From HXMU1420-2 sp040830545 (GTDB taxonomy: Bacteria; Pseudomonadota; Alphaproteobacteria; Rhodobacterales; Rhodobacteraceae): DNA of 24,396 bases. Both the position numbers and the translations under genes were made by a program. Location of the stretch: assembly GCA_040830545.1 (NCBI GenBank), contig JBFOMB010000134.1, positions 1 to 24,396 of the forward strand. The letters are read 5' to 3'. Positions within the stretch are counted from its first letter, which is position 1. The number at the start of each line of letters is the position of its first letter. Positions 1 to 7,414 of the stretch are shown in pieces. Below the pieces are notes generated by a model. That model was not told the origin of the DNA. It saw only the letters and a program-made list of their open reading frames with translations, and searched no databases.

Positions 1-2
1 CC

Positions 3-371
3 GGGATCGTGATGTTCGTGATCCCGTTTGTCTTTGCGCTGTACCCTGAACTGCTGCTGATCGACGCGGCTGTGCGTGATCCGTCGTCGGCCACAGGCGG
101 CTATTTGCCGGGCTATGACGGGCAGGTGCATATCGACCAGTTGGCGATCTTGCTGGGGCGGCTGATCCTGACGCTCTACCTGCTGGCCAGCGCGCTTGCG
201 GGTCATGACATGGGGCGCCTGCCGTATTGGGAGGTCATCCTGCGGCTGGTGCTGGCGGCGGTCGTGATGCACCGGGACGTGGCGGTTTACGGCCCTGCGG
301 TGGTCGCGGGTGTGGTCTGGCTGGGTGTACATTTCGCGCGCAACCGAGGGGCAAAACCGGCCACCGGCTGA
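3..371 (+). CDS. TRAP transporter fused permease, C-terminal end (5' truncated by window)
   Basis: The reading frame is open to the left edge, so only about the last 122 residues of the protein are visible. The peptide is strongly hydrophobic, with about three membrane segments. It begins with a G-I-V-M-F-V-I-P-F-V-F pattern followed by Y-P-E-L-L-L, which resembles the conserved end of the 4TM/12TM fused TRAP permeases, where a (F/I)VPF-x-F-x-x-x-P-x-LLL stretch is typical. Such permeases work with a periplasmic solute-binding protein and import organic acids or compatible solutes driven by an ion gradient. The substrate cannot be inferred, and the binding protein and the rest of the permease lie outside the window. 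The family call rests on a short region, so the alternative is another polytopic membrane protein. Confidence 0.6.
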   Translation, partial: GIVMFVIPFVFALYPELLLIDAAVRDPSSATGGYLPGYDGQVHIDQLAILLGRLILTLYLLASALAGHDMGRLPYWEVILRLVLAAVVMHRDVAVYGPAVVAGVVWLGVHFARNRGAKPATG

Positions 372-497
372 CAGGTTTCTCCGGTTTCTTGCGCAATCTG
401 TCCCGCGTCGGCGGAGCAGTGTGCTTTGGCCATTCCAATCCCGGCACCTTCCGGCCTAGCCTGCGCCAAACACAGGCAACCGCAGGAGCCGCGAGAG

Positions 498-989
498 ATG
501 ACCCAAGACACCTACCTGATCACCGCCCAGCAAATCGAAGACATGGCCGCCGAGCCCAAGGTGCATTTCCTAAACGACCGCGCGCGTCGGATGAACCGCT
601 CGCTGGGGGATGTCACGGGGCTGACCGGTCTGGGGTTTCACATCATCGACGTGGAACCCGGCGACGAAACCACCGAATACCACGTGCACCATTTCGAAGA
701 TGAATGTGTCTATGTCCTGTCCGGCACCGCGACGGTGACCATCGGCGACGAGGACATGCAGGTCGGCCCGGGTGACTTCATCGGATACCGCAAGGGCGGG
801 TTCGCGCATACGATGGTGAACACCGGCACGGAAGTGCTGCGCTGCATCGTTGTGGGTCAGCGGCTGCCGCATGACGTCGGGGACTACCCGCGCAAGGGCA
901 AGCGCATCTATCGCAACGAAGGTCAGCCATGGGAACTGGCTGATCATGCCGCGATTGAACAATTGGGTGGGAACGTCGGGAAGAAGTAG
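498..989 (+). CDS. Cupin-domain protein
   Basis: This 163-residue protein has one cupin domain in the centre and C-terminal half. The metal-binding signature H-V-H-H-F-E-D-E, followed by Y-V-L-S-G-T-A and the second motif P-G-D-F-I-G-Y..G..H, is clear. The ATG at 498 follows an AGGAG ribosome binding site at 484-488; an upstream in-frame ATG at 426 has no such site and lies in intergenic-looking DNA. The fold is typical of small metal-binding enzymes or sugar/amine isomerase-like proteins in the cytoplasm, and no substrate can be assigned. It ends close to the convergent LysR gene. It has no visible operon partner apart from possibly the TRAP gene upstream, 126 bp away. Confidence 0.85.
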   Translation: MTQDTYLITAQQIEDMAAEPKVHFLNDRARRMNRSLGDVTGLTGLGFHIIDVEPGDETTEYHVHHFEDECVYVLSGTATVTIGDEDMQVGPGDFIGYRKGGFAHTMVNTGTEVLRCIVVGQRLPHDVGDYPRKGKRIYRNEGQPWELADHAAIEQLGGNVGKK

Positions 990-998
990 CGGCAGACT

Positions 999-1877
999 TC
1001 AAAGCGACATGAGCCACTTCCTGAAAATCCGCACAGTAACGCGGTCCTGATCACCGGGGCGGCATACGAAGTATAGCCCGCGATCAAGTGGCACGCTGCT
1101 GGTGTCCAGGCGGATCAACCGACCCAGCTCCAGATCTCTGGCCGCCAGCAGGTGTCGGGCCAGTGCCACGCCTTGGCCGTCTATGGCGGCTTCCAGCAGG
1201 ACGGCGCTGTCCACGTATTTGATGCTTTGCGCGTTGACGCGGTCTTCGCCCAGCCCGACATGTTTCGCCCAACTGTCCCAGCCAACGTTGAACGCATCGT
1301 GCAGCAAGGGGAGTTGCGCCACATCCTCCGCCCGCAGTGGCAGGCGCATGTCACCAACAAGTGCCGGTGCGGCAACCACGATCAGCTCCTCCTGCCTGAT
1401 CCGCTCGTGATACAGCCCGTCCCAGCCCGGCGTTCCGAACCGCAGGGCGACATCGACCTCGGAGGCATCGAAATCGGCGAAACCGTCGTTTGTGTCCAGC
1501 AACAGGGCGATGCCCGGATGCGCCTGCTGAAAGGAACTCAACAGCGGCACCAGCCATTTGAGCGCCAATGACGTGGACAGGGACACGGTGATCGACTGTC
1601 GGTGATGCAGGCGCTTCACCTCGGACACGCCCAGTTGCAGGGCCGCAAAAGCCCCGCGCGTGGAGTGGTGCAGGCGTTCTCCGGCCCGCGTCAGTTCAAC
1701 ACCGTTGGGGCGACGGTGAAACAGGGTCACGCCCAGATGCAGCTCCAACTGCTTGATCTGCCGACTGATCGCGCCATGGGTGACGTTCAGGGCATCAGCT
1801 GCCTTCGTCAGGCTGGACTGGGTCGCGGTTTCATCAAAGGCCTGAAGGGCGCGCAAGTGTCTTAGGGGAGAAGTCAT
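999..1877 (-). CDS. LysR-family transcriptional regulator (GcvA-like)
   Basis: This 292-residue protein has an N-terminal winged helix-turn-helix (about residues 5-65: L-R-A-L-Q-A-F, S-L-T-K-A-A-D-A-L-N-V-T-H-G-A-I-S-R-Q-I, L-F-H-R) and a LysR substrate-binding domain after it. The L-R-A-L-Q-A-F-x-x-x-A and V-T-x-x-A-I-S-x-Q-I patterns and the D-V-A-L-R-F-G stretch are characteristic of the GcvA/AmpR branch. I chose the ATG at 1877 (protein begins M-T-S-P-L-R-H); a longer in-frame version from 1955 would run into the regulatory region. It is divergent from the SDR-ectC pair, the usual arrangement for a LysR regulator and its target. Its start codon lies inside one arm of the perfect inverted repeat at 1875-1887/1956-1968, which suggests autoregulation. 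Confidence 0.92.
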   Translation of the reverse strand: MTSPLRHLRALQAFDETATQSSLTKAADALNVTHGAISRQIKQLELHLGVTLFHRRPNGVELTRAGERLHHSTRGAFAALQLGVSEVKRLHHRQSITVSLSTSLALKWLVPLLSSFQQAHPGIALLLDTNDGFADFDASEVDVALRFGTPGWDGLYHERIRQEELIVVAAPALVGDMRLPLRAEDVAQLPLLHDAFNVGWDSWAKHVGLGEDRVNAQSIKYVDSAVLLEAAIDGQGVALARHLLAARDLELGRLIRLDTSSVPLDRGLYFVCRPGDQDRVTVRIFRKWLMSL

Positions 1878-1968
1878 GTGAGAAAACCTAACAGCAAGCT
1901 CCGGAAAACTCGATAGGTCATGTGGCATTGGGCGGGCTAGGCTGAGGGCGTCCAAGTTTTCTCACATG
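1875..1968. promoter_or_regulatory. Perfect 13-bp inverted repeat flanking the lysR-SDR divergent promoter
   Basis: CATGTGAGAAAAC at 1875-1887 is the exact reverse complement of GTTTTCTCACATG at 1956-1968. The arms are 68 bp apart and lie at the two ends of the intergenic region, 26 bp before the SDR start and overlapping the lysR start. A partial third copy (GTCATGTG, 1917-1924) repeats the 5' part of the left arm. Two outward-symmetric sites around a divergent promoter are consistent with LysR tetramer binding and DNA bending. The binding role is inference; the symmetry is seen directly. Confidence 0.6.
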
Positions 1969-1994
1969 CAACGTTTCCCAAGGAGGGTGAAACC

Positions 1995-2744
1995 ATGTCC
2001 GATGTCAAAGTCGCGTTGATGACCGGAACGGGTCAGGGAATTGGCCGAGGCTGTGCCATCGAAATGGCCAAGGCGGGCTACAAGGTGTCGCTGATGTCGC
2101 CATCCAACCGGTCGGTGGAACTGGCTGAGGAACTGGGCGGAATTGGCCGGCGCGGTTCGGTTCTGGATGTCGACGACCTGCAGGCCATGATCGACGACAC
2201 GATGAGCAAATACGGGCGCATCGACGCGATTGTCAGCAATATGGGGCATGGCGGCACGGTGCCCGAGGCGATCAAGACCGTGGGCTTCGATCCCGATTTT
2301 GACGGGCCGCTTTTGGAGTTAAGCGACGAGCTGTGGCACGAAAGCCTGGACATGTATGTGCTAAACGTTGTGAAAATTGCTCGCATCGTTACACCCATTT
2401 TGATCGAGCAGGGCGGGGGCGCTTTCGTCAATATTTCGTCCATGAACACGATTGAGCCGCGCGCGCCCTATCCGATGAGCATGCTGCGCGGCGCCCTGCA
2501 CAGCTTTTCCAAGCTCTATGGGGATCGCTACGCGCGCTACAACATCCGCATGAATAACCTGTTGCCGGGCTTTTGCGAAAACGTGAACCTGTCCGAAGAG
2601 GCGCGTCGGTCCATCCCGGCGCAACGCCCAGCGACGTTCGAGGAAATCGGGCAGGCCTGTGTATTTCTGGCCAGCGAGGGCGCGCGCTATATCAATGGTC
2701 AGAATATCCTGTCTGATGGCGGGATGAACCGCGCGGTGCGGTAG
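1995..2744 (+). CDS. SDR-family oxidoreductase lacking the canonical YxxxK
   Basis: This 249-residue protein has the classical short-chain dehydrogenase length and Rossmann motif (T-G-T-G-Q-G-I-G, residues 10-17). It also has the N-I-S-S strand (146-149), the N-x-L-x-P-G-F motif and the C-terminal I-N-G-Q-N-I-L-S-D-G-G. The expected catalytic Tyr-x-x-x-Lys is missing: aligned on the following R-G-A-L helix, those positions are Met161 and Arg165. A Tyr159 lies nearby but has no lysine four residues later. Related roseobacter SDRs also appear to have an Arg in place of Lys, so this may define a subfamily with altered chemistry or a binding role. A strong AAGGAGGG site precedes the ATG. The ectC-like gene starts 18 bp downstream, so the two are probably co-transcribed under the divergent LysR regulator. 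Confidence 0.88.
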   Translation: MSDVKVALMTGTGQGIGRGCAIEMAKAGYKVSLMSPSNRSVELAEELGGIGRRGSVLDVDDLQAMIDDTMSKYGRIDAIVSNMGHGGTVPEAIKTVGFDPDFDGPLLELSDELWHESLDMYVLNVVKIARIVTPILIEQGGGAFVNISSMNTIEPRAPYPMSMLRGALHSFSKLYGDRYARYNIRMNNLLPGFCENVNLSEEARRSIPAQRPATFEEIGQACVFLASEGARYINGQNILSDGGMNRAVR

Positions 2745-2762
2745 AACAGGGAAGGATGAGGC

Positions 2763-3152
2763 ATGATCGTCAAAACGCTCGACGCGGTTCTGGGAACGGA
2801 TCGGGATGTGAAAGGTCCGGGGTGGAACAGCCGCAGGTTGCTGTTGGCCCCGGATGGCATGGGGTTTTCGATGACGGACACAATCATCGAAAAAGGCGCC
2901 GTGCTGGAACTGGAATACACCCACCACCTGGAGGCCTGTTATTGTATTGCGGGCAGGGGGCAGATCCGGGCGGTTGGTGACGAGACCTGGCAGACGATTG
3001 AGCCTTTCACGCTTTATGCTCTGGACCAGCATGACCGGCACGTGGTGCAGGCGACGGATGCCGACCTGCGGCTGGTTTGCGTGTTCAACCCGCCGCTCAG
3101 CGGTCAGGAAGTGCATCGCGACGATGGCAGCTATGCCCCGAGTGATGGCTGA
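2763..3152 (+). CDS. ectC: Ectoine synthase (solitary EctC)
   Basis: This 129-residue cupin-type protein is recognisable as L-ectoine synthase, which cyclises N-gamma-acetyl-L-2,4-diaminobutyrate to ectoine. Diagnostic stretches are W-N-S-R-R-L-L-L (21-28), D-G-M-G-F-S (31-36), H-H-L-E-A-C-Y-C-I-x-G (54-64), L-D-Q-H-D-x-H (87-93) and V-C-V-F-N-P-P-L-x-G-x-E-V-H (105-118). From memory of the Paenibacillus lautus structure, iron is held by Glu57, Tyr85 and His93, and all three are present at the same numbers here. Trp21, Arg25 and Thr40 are also kept, but position 38 is Thr rather than Asn. No ectA or ectB is adjacent; the neighbours are an SDR and, downstream, unrelated exported proteins. Stand-alone EctC proteins are known and may act on imported substrate or on glutamine (ADPC formation). 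Length is normal and the gene appears intact. Confidence 0.88.
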   Translation: MIVKTLDAVLGTDRDVKGPGWNSRRLLLAPDGMGFSMTDTIIEKGAVLELEYTHHLEACYCIAGRGQIRAVGDETWQTIEPFTLYALDQHDRHVVQATDADLRLVCVFNPPLSGQEVHRDDGSYAPSDG

Positions 3153-3198
3153 ACCTGAATTCGACCACTGGAGGCGCTGAAAATCACTGGGCCGGAAA

Positions 3199-3223
3199 AA
3201 CCTTGCAAAAACAACGCAAGGTT
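3199..3223. promoter_or_regulatory. 8-bp perfect inverted repeat (hairpin or operator)
   Basis: AACCTTGC at 3199-3206 and GCAAGGTT at 3216-3223 are perfectly complementary around a 9-nt A-rich loop. The repeat lies 47 bp after the ectC stop and 62 bp before the next start. There is no T-run after it, so a standard intrinsic terminator is doubtful; an operator or an mRNA 3'-end hairpin is possible. Confidence 0.4.
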
Positions 3224-3284
3224 GGGCTAAGGTCAGGACAGGACTGCATCAAACTCAACGCATTCAACAATGGGGAGTTTCTTT

Positions 3285-4712
3285 ATGGGTCGTGTTCATG
3301 TTTTTTCTGCCATCAAGGCGCTGGCCGTCGCAGCCGCGCTTGCAACACCCGTCCACGCGGATGGGTTCGATCTGGCCAAGGCCAGTACCGACGAACGCAT
3401 GACCTATCACCGCGCTGTGGATGCTGCGGTGTGGGCCATGCCGCTGATGAACTTCAAATTCTACCGCGATGCGCTGGCCAGGGCGGGTGTGGGTCCAAAC
3501 GACATTGGCTACAATTCTCAGGTGCAGGACTGGCGGTTTCAAACAGCAACGCCGAACAACACGACGCCCTATATCCACGCCTATTGGAACATCGCGGACG
3601 GTCCCGTCGTGTTCGAAATGCCGCCGTCGGCTGATGGAGTGGGCATATTCGGGACGCTTCTGGACGCATGGCAGCGCCCGCTGGACGATATTGGTGCAAA
3701 CGGGCGTGACCGGGGGCTAGGGGCGAAGTACCTGTTGGTCCCTCCCGGTTACGATGGTCCGCTTTTGCCCAACGCCCTGGTTTACGAGCAGGAAACGAAC
3801 TTTGGCTGGACCGCACTGCGCCCAATCCTTGACGGTGGGCCGACCGAGGAAAACCTGGCCAAGGCGACGGCGCTGACCAAGCAGATCAAGGTTTATCCCC
3901 TTTCCGAGGCAGATCAGGAAGCGAAAACGGAATACGTCGATGTCTATGGTGTCCTGCTGGAAATGACGCCGAAGTTGGATGGTCAGATTTACCGCCATAT
4001 CCACGAAATGCTGGGCGAGGAGGTCGTGTTGGACCGCGATCTGGCGATGATGGGCCTGCTGTCCCGGATCGGGATCAAGCGCAACGCCCCGTTCGCGCCC
4101 GATGCCAGGCTTCAGGCAATGTTCGACGCGGCTGGCCCCGAAGCGCTGGAATACATGATTGAGCAGTATCACCGCGTGCTGAACCCCTTTGTGTACGAAG
4201 GCAGACGCTGGTCGGCGCTGGTGCCAAACGGATCGCGCGAAACCGATTGGTCGTATGAATACCCATCATACTACGACTACCATGCACGCGGGGCGTTGTT
4301 CTACGCGATCATCACCAGCGTGAAGAACTAAGGAACGGCGACCTACTACCTGGATCTGGCGGAAACGCCGGATGGCGAATGGCTGGACGGGGGGCGGAAC
4401 TACAGGCTGCGGATGCCTGCCAACGTGCCGGTGCGCGATTTCTGGTCGATCACAACCTACGATCTGGTCACGGCGTCCTACCTGCGCGACATCAATCCCA
4501 GCACAATCGATTCCACAATGCCGGATGTGGTGAAGAACGATGACGGCTCGGTCGACATCTATTTCGGACCAACCGCGCCCGAGGGTAAGGAAAGCAATTG
4601 GCTGCCAACGGACCCGGATCGCCGGTTTTTCTTGTTGGCGCGGTTTTATGGGCCAGAGCCAAGCATTCTGGACAGCAGTTTCGAGCTGAATGACATGGAG
4701 CGCATGGACTAG
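3285..4712 (+). pseudogene. DUF1254/DUF1214 exported protein, split by an in-frame TAA
   Basis: The frame starting at 3285 encodes a protein with an N-terminal signal peptide (hydrophobic core A-I-K-A-L-A-V-A-A-A-L-A, cleavage near V-H-A). A DUF1254 domain follows (Y-N-S-Q-V-Q-D-W, N-x-x-T-P-Y-I-H-A-Y-W, L-L-V-P-P-G-Y). The frame stops at TAA 4329-4331. It then continues in the same frame to 4712 with the missing DUF1214 domain (Y-R-L-R-M-P-A-N-V-P-V-R-D-F-W-S, D-I-Y-F-G-P-x-A-P-E-G-K-E-S-N-W). The intact paralogue at 5494-7044 reads through the corresponding position, so this is a nonsense change rather than a frameshift. I chose ATG 3285 over ATG 3270 because GGGGAG (3272-3277) is correctly spaced for it. 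The short product (348 residues) lacks most of the C-terminal domain. Sequencing error, readthrough or early decay are all possible. Confidence 0.8.
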
Positions 4713-4728
4713 GGACCATATCTGTCCC
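4712..4728 (+). terminator. Small hairpin after the DUF1214 fragment
   Basis: GGGAC (4712-4716) and GTCCC (4724-4728) can pair over a 7-nt loop immediately at the stop codon. The stem is short and no T-tract follows, so this is only a weak terminator candidate between converging genes. Confidence 0.2.
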
Positions 4729-4787
4729 GTAAGGGGAACGGCGTCCCGGCCAAGCGCCACAACGCCGATCCCTGATGAGGCCTACGC

Positions 4788-5132
4788 TCAATCCTCGAAC
4801 GTGTATTCCCCCAGCCCGCACAGGTCGAGCGCGTAGTCCTCGACCGTGCTGCCATCATCGAAGATGCCCCGGATATCGTAGACGCATGTGGACAGGCCGT
4901 CAGCAATCACAACGTCGATTTCATAGTCTGGGGCCAGGTAGGCGCCGCGCAGCAGATTGTCCTCCCAATCGCCGGAACTTGCCGGGCTGACGTTGAATTC
5001 AACAAGGCTGGCCGTGCTGGCGTTGAAGATGGTGAAGCTGAGGTCCTGCGCGATGGCTGCCGAGGCGGTCAGGTGGCTCAGGACCAGGGTCGCGGCAAGC
5101 GTGGCTGCCGGTTTCAATTTGAACGATGTCAT
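4788..5132 (-). CDS. Small secreted protein of unknown function
   Basis: This 114-residue protein has a clear signal peptide (basic start M-T-S-F-K-L-K, hydrophobic core, cleavage after A-I-A at residue 28). The mature part of about 86 residues is acidic and holds two cysteines (83 and 105) that could form a disulfide. The mature pattern F-N-V-S-P-A-S-S-x-x-W-E-D-N-L-L, then C-V-Y-D-I-x-G-x-F-D-D-G, ending in L-x-L-C-x-L-G-x-Y-T-F, is recurrent in short exported proteins of Proteobacteria and cyanobacteria, but I know no demonstrated function. It sits on the minus strand between two plus-strand DUF1254/DUF1214 genes. A GGGGAAG ribosome binding site precedes the ATG at 5132. Confidence 0.8.
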   Translation of the reverse strand: MTSFKLKPAATLAATLVLSHLTASAAIAQDLSFTIFNASTASLVEFNVSPASSGDWEDNLLRGAYLAPDYEIDVVIADGLSTCVYDIRGIFDDGSTVEDYALDLCGLGEYTFED

Positions 5133-5493
5133 GGTGGTGAACTTCCCCTTGTTAACTCATTAATGCCTGATGGCTTTGCCGTCCGGAGGCGGCTCTTTTG
5201 GGTAGGTTCCGGGAGGCGGGGGCGTCAACGGGACGGCCCTCGGCGGGGCGTGCGCGGCGGCAACCGGCCCAAGACCTATGGAAGCGTCAGCAGTCGCACG
5301 CCAATGCAACCTGCCCTCAGTCGAACGCGCCACAATCCGCCAATCTTACGGCGCGTTGTGCGCGGGATCTTACGTCCCCGGTGTCGAAATACTTCTGGAC
5401 GCATGCCCGCTACACGCTAACGTTTTCAACGTATGCGTGTTGGTTCGCGGGTGTTCACTGCAATTCTCAAACTCGTACCGGGAGGAAACAAAC
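5133..5493. other. 361-bp divergent intergenic region
   Basis: This stretch lies between the divergent secreted-protein gene and the intact DUF1254/DUF1214 gene. I see no convincing coding sequence: the frame of the downstream gene stays open to 5278 but lacks a ribosome binding site and would bury the signal peptide. It holds a 12-bp imperfect dyad (see 5413-5439) and the GGGAGG site for the GTG start at 5494. The rest shows nothing I can name. Confidence 0.5.
5413..5439. promoter_or_regulatory. Imperfect 12-bp dyad upstream of DUF1254 gene
   Basis: CACGCTAACGTT (5413-5424) and AACGTATGCGTG (5428-5439) form a dyad with two mismatches in the centre of the arms and a 3-nt spacer. It ends 54 bp before the GTG start, a position typical of an operator overlapping or next to a promoter. 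No regulator is identified. Confidence 0.35.
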
Positions 5494-7044
5494 GTGGTTT
5501 GGACGACGCTAAGGCTCTTTTCAGCCGCTGCAACGATTGTTGTTGGCGGGATGGTGTCCGCACAGGATGTGCCGACGATGAAGATGACAACGGACATCCC
5601 CGACGGCGTGACAACGCCCGACAATCTGCAAACCCGCGTGGGGGAGCTGAACTTCTTCGATGGTGTGCCGGACGTGGAATCCGCGCAGAAGGTCTATAAC
5701 CTTCTGGATTTCACACATGCCTATCAGGCGGTGCTGGACGGCACCAAAATCGCCTCGATGGAAGGGTTGCGGACCGGTATCCTGGAATTCGGTCCGGCCA
5801 ACGAAACGGCCATTCTGTTCGAGGGGCTGATGGACTCCCGCGCGCTGTTCCTGACCGCGAACACGACCAGCGTTTATATGACGGCGTGGTTGGAATTGGG
5901 TGACGAGCCCATGGTGATCGAAACCCCGCCCAATGTGCTGGGATTTCTGAATGACGCGTGGTTCCGTTATGTGACCGATTTCGGCAACCTTGGCCCGGAC
6001 GAAGGGCAGGGGGGTAAATTCCTGGTCCTGCCGCCGGGCTATGAGGGCGACGTGCCGGACGGGTATTTCGTGGCCCGGACAAACACCTATGGCAATTGGG
6101 TGCTGTGGCGCGGCTACCAGAAGGATGGCACAACGGACCTGGCCGTCAGCCAGACCAAGGAACGTTTCCGCATGTATCCGCTGTCTCAGGCGGACAACCC
6201 GCCAGAGATGACCTTTGTCAATGTGTCCGGCAAGCTGTTCAACACGATCCATCGGATGGATGCGAAGATCTTTGATGAAATCAACGCCGTCATCCAGCGG
6301 GAACCGCTGATGGGCGAACGGCCAGAATTGTTGGGGCATCTGGCGGCCATCGGGATCAAGAAGGGCGAAGAATTCGCGCCGGATTCCCGGATGCAACCGA
6401 TCCTTGAGGCGGCGGCAGCAGCGGGCGCCGTGACGGTCAAGACGCTGATTTCCAAGCCGCGCGACGAGCGGTTTTATTGGTATCCCGGCGAAAGCTATTG
6501 GCAGACTGCGTTTCCCGGTGGTGCGTATACGTGGGAATTGGACGGGGTGACCGTCCACGACATTCGCGCGGCCTTTCATTTCTATGCAACAGGCATCACG
6601 CCCGCCATGGCGTTGAAAAAGGTCGGAAAGGGGTCGCAATACGCGTTCACCTATCGCGATTCCAACGGCAACCCGCTGGACGGGGCCAAAACCTATCGCG
6701 TGAACGTCCCGGCCAATGTCCCGGCCAAGGATTTCTGGTCGTTTACCCTTTACGACAACCAGACGCGGTCGATGTTGCAGACCGACGCGCAGTTCCCGGC
6801 GATTGGCAGCAACGACACGGATGTCGTCCAGAACGAAGACGGGTCTTATGACATCTACTTCGCGCCTGAAGCGCCTGAAGGGAAGGAAAGCAACTGGGTA
6901 CAGACCGTGCCGGGCAAAGGGTGGAACACGATATTCCGTCTCTACGGGCCGCTGGAATCGTGGTTCGATCAGACATGGCGTCCGGGTGAGATCGAGTTGC
7001 TGAGCTTCGCGTCCAGCGGGGATAGCTGCAACTGCGCGGACTGA
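5494..7044 (+). CDS. DUF1254/DUF1214 exported protein (intact)
   Basis: This 516-residue protein starts at GTG 5494, chosen because GGGAGG (5480-5485) lies 8 nt upstream and because this start gives a proper signal peptide (W-T-T-L-R-L-F-S-A-A-A-T-I-V-V-G-G-M-V-S-A, cleavage before Q-D). A DUF1254 domain occupies the N-terminal half (F-F-D-G-V-P, N-T-T-S-V-Y-M-T-A-W, F-L-V-L-P-P-G-Y). A DUF1214 domain lies at the C-terminus (Y-R-V-N-V-P-A-N-V-P-A-K-D-F-W-S-F-T-L-Y-D, D-I-Y-F-A-P-E-A-P-E-G-K-E-S-N-W). These are periplasmic proteins of unknown biochemical role. The tail ends in C-N-C, which is unusual. It is the paralogue of the broken gene at 3285-4712. A strong hairpin lies 74 bp past the stop. 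Confidence 0.9.
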   Translation: MVWTTLRLFSAAATIVVGGMVSAQDVPTMKMTTDIPDGVTTPDNLQTRVGELNFFDGVPDVESAQKVYNLLDFTHAYQAVLDGTKIASMEGLRTGILEFGPANETAILFEGLMDSRALFLTANTTSVYMTAWLELGDEPMVIETPPNVLGFLNDAWFRYVTDFGNLGPDEGQGGKFLVLPPGYEGDVPDGYFVARTNTYGNWVLWRGYQKDGTTDLAVSQTKERFRMYPLSQADNPPEMTFVNVSGKLFNTIHRMDAKIFDEINAVIQREPLMGERPELLGHLAAIGIKKGEEFAPDSRMQPILEAAAAAGAVTVKTLISKPRDERFYWYPGESYWQTAFPGGAYTWELDGVTVHDIRAAFHFYATGITPAMALKKVGKGSQYAFTYRDSNGNPLDGAKTYRVNVPANVPAKDFWSFTLYDNQTRSMLQTDAQFPAIGSNDTDVVQNEDGSYDIYFAPEAPEGKESNWVQTVPGKGWNTIFRLYGPLESWFDQTWRPGEIELLSFASSGDSCNCAD

Positions 7045-7117
7045 CGGCAAATTTTGCAGCAAAGCACCGCTAGCGACAAACAATTGCGCGGAATCAAGGG
7101 CCTTTGGCCCGCCGTTC

Positions 7118-7146
7118 ATCGTCGGGCCGCCCCCGGGCCCGACGAT
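7118..7146 (+). terminator. Probable terminator hairpin after DUF1254 gene
   Basis: ATCGTCGGGCC (7118-7128) pairs perfectly with GGCCCGACGAT (7136-7146) around a 7-nt loop, an 11-bp GC-rich stem. It is followed by only a short T-run (TT then GG), so it may be a weak intrinsic terminator or an RNA-stabilising 3' hairpin. It separates the DUF1254 gene from the glx operon. Confidence 0.55.
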
Positions 7147-7374
7147 TTGGCTGGCGAATTGCGGGTCAGTTGGGTTGTACGGACTTGGCTGACATAAAAT
7201 GAACCACTGAAAGGTCGGATCGCCGTACCGCGGCCCGCCGACGCACGGCTTGCGTCAGATGGAGACATCTAAGGATAAGGCTCGCAAACAAGGGCGGGGC
7301 GGCAAACGTTCCGCTCTTTTTTCGACCCAAGATGATCGCGAACGGCCCGGCTGCAAGAATCCCCTTGCTCTTCT

Positions 7375-7392
7375 CTGTATACAGTATACGGT
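7375..7392 (+). promoter_or_regulatory. Palindromic operator copy 1, upstream of glxB
   Basis: CTGTATACAGTATACGGT contains the perfect 10-bp palindrome CTGTATACAG (7375-7384) followed by an overlapping TATAC repeat. It ends 22 bp before the glxB ATG and just before the GGGAGG ribosome binding site. A copy with 17 of 18 identical bases lies upstream of glnT at 16448-16465. Palindromes of the TGTATACA type are common binding sites of GntR-family (FCD) regulators. The regulator itself is not in the window. Confidence 0.7.
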
Positions 7393-7414
7393 ACACGAAA
7401 ACGGGAGGTGCGAT

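Larger units (their letters stand above)
7045..7414. other. 370-bp intergenic region with terminator and operator
   Basis: No gene is supported here. The frame of glxB is open back to 7250, but its proper start is ATG 7415, where the nucleophilic Cys becomes residue 2. The region contains, in order, a short palindrome GGGCC-TTT-GGCCC (7098-7110), a strong hairpin (7118-7146) and the palindromic operator-like motif (7375-7392). Between the hairpin and the operator I see nothing recognisable. Confidence 0.55.

Noticed and set aside
5278..5493. Longer N-terminal version of the DUF1254/DUF1214 protein beginning at ATG 5278
   Set aside because: It has no ribosome binding site and would place 72 residues in front of a clear signal peptide; GTG 5494 has GGGAGG at good spacing.
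5521..7119. Long open frame of 532 codons on the minus strand
   Set aside because: It lies opposite the well-supported DUF1254/DUF1214 gene, and its composition (many His, Arg, Gln) is typical of an antisense shadow in GC-rich coding DNA.
7250..7414. 55-residue extension of GlxB
   Set aside because: Class II amidotransferases need the Cys right after the initiator Met; the extension runs over the palindromic operator and the ribosome binding site.
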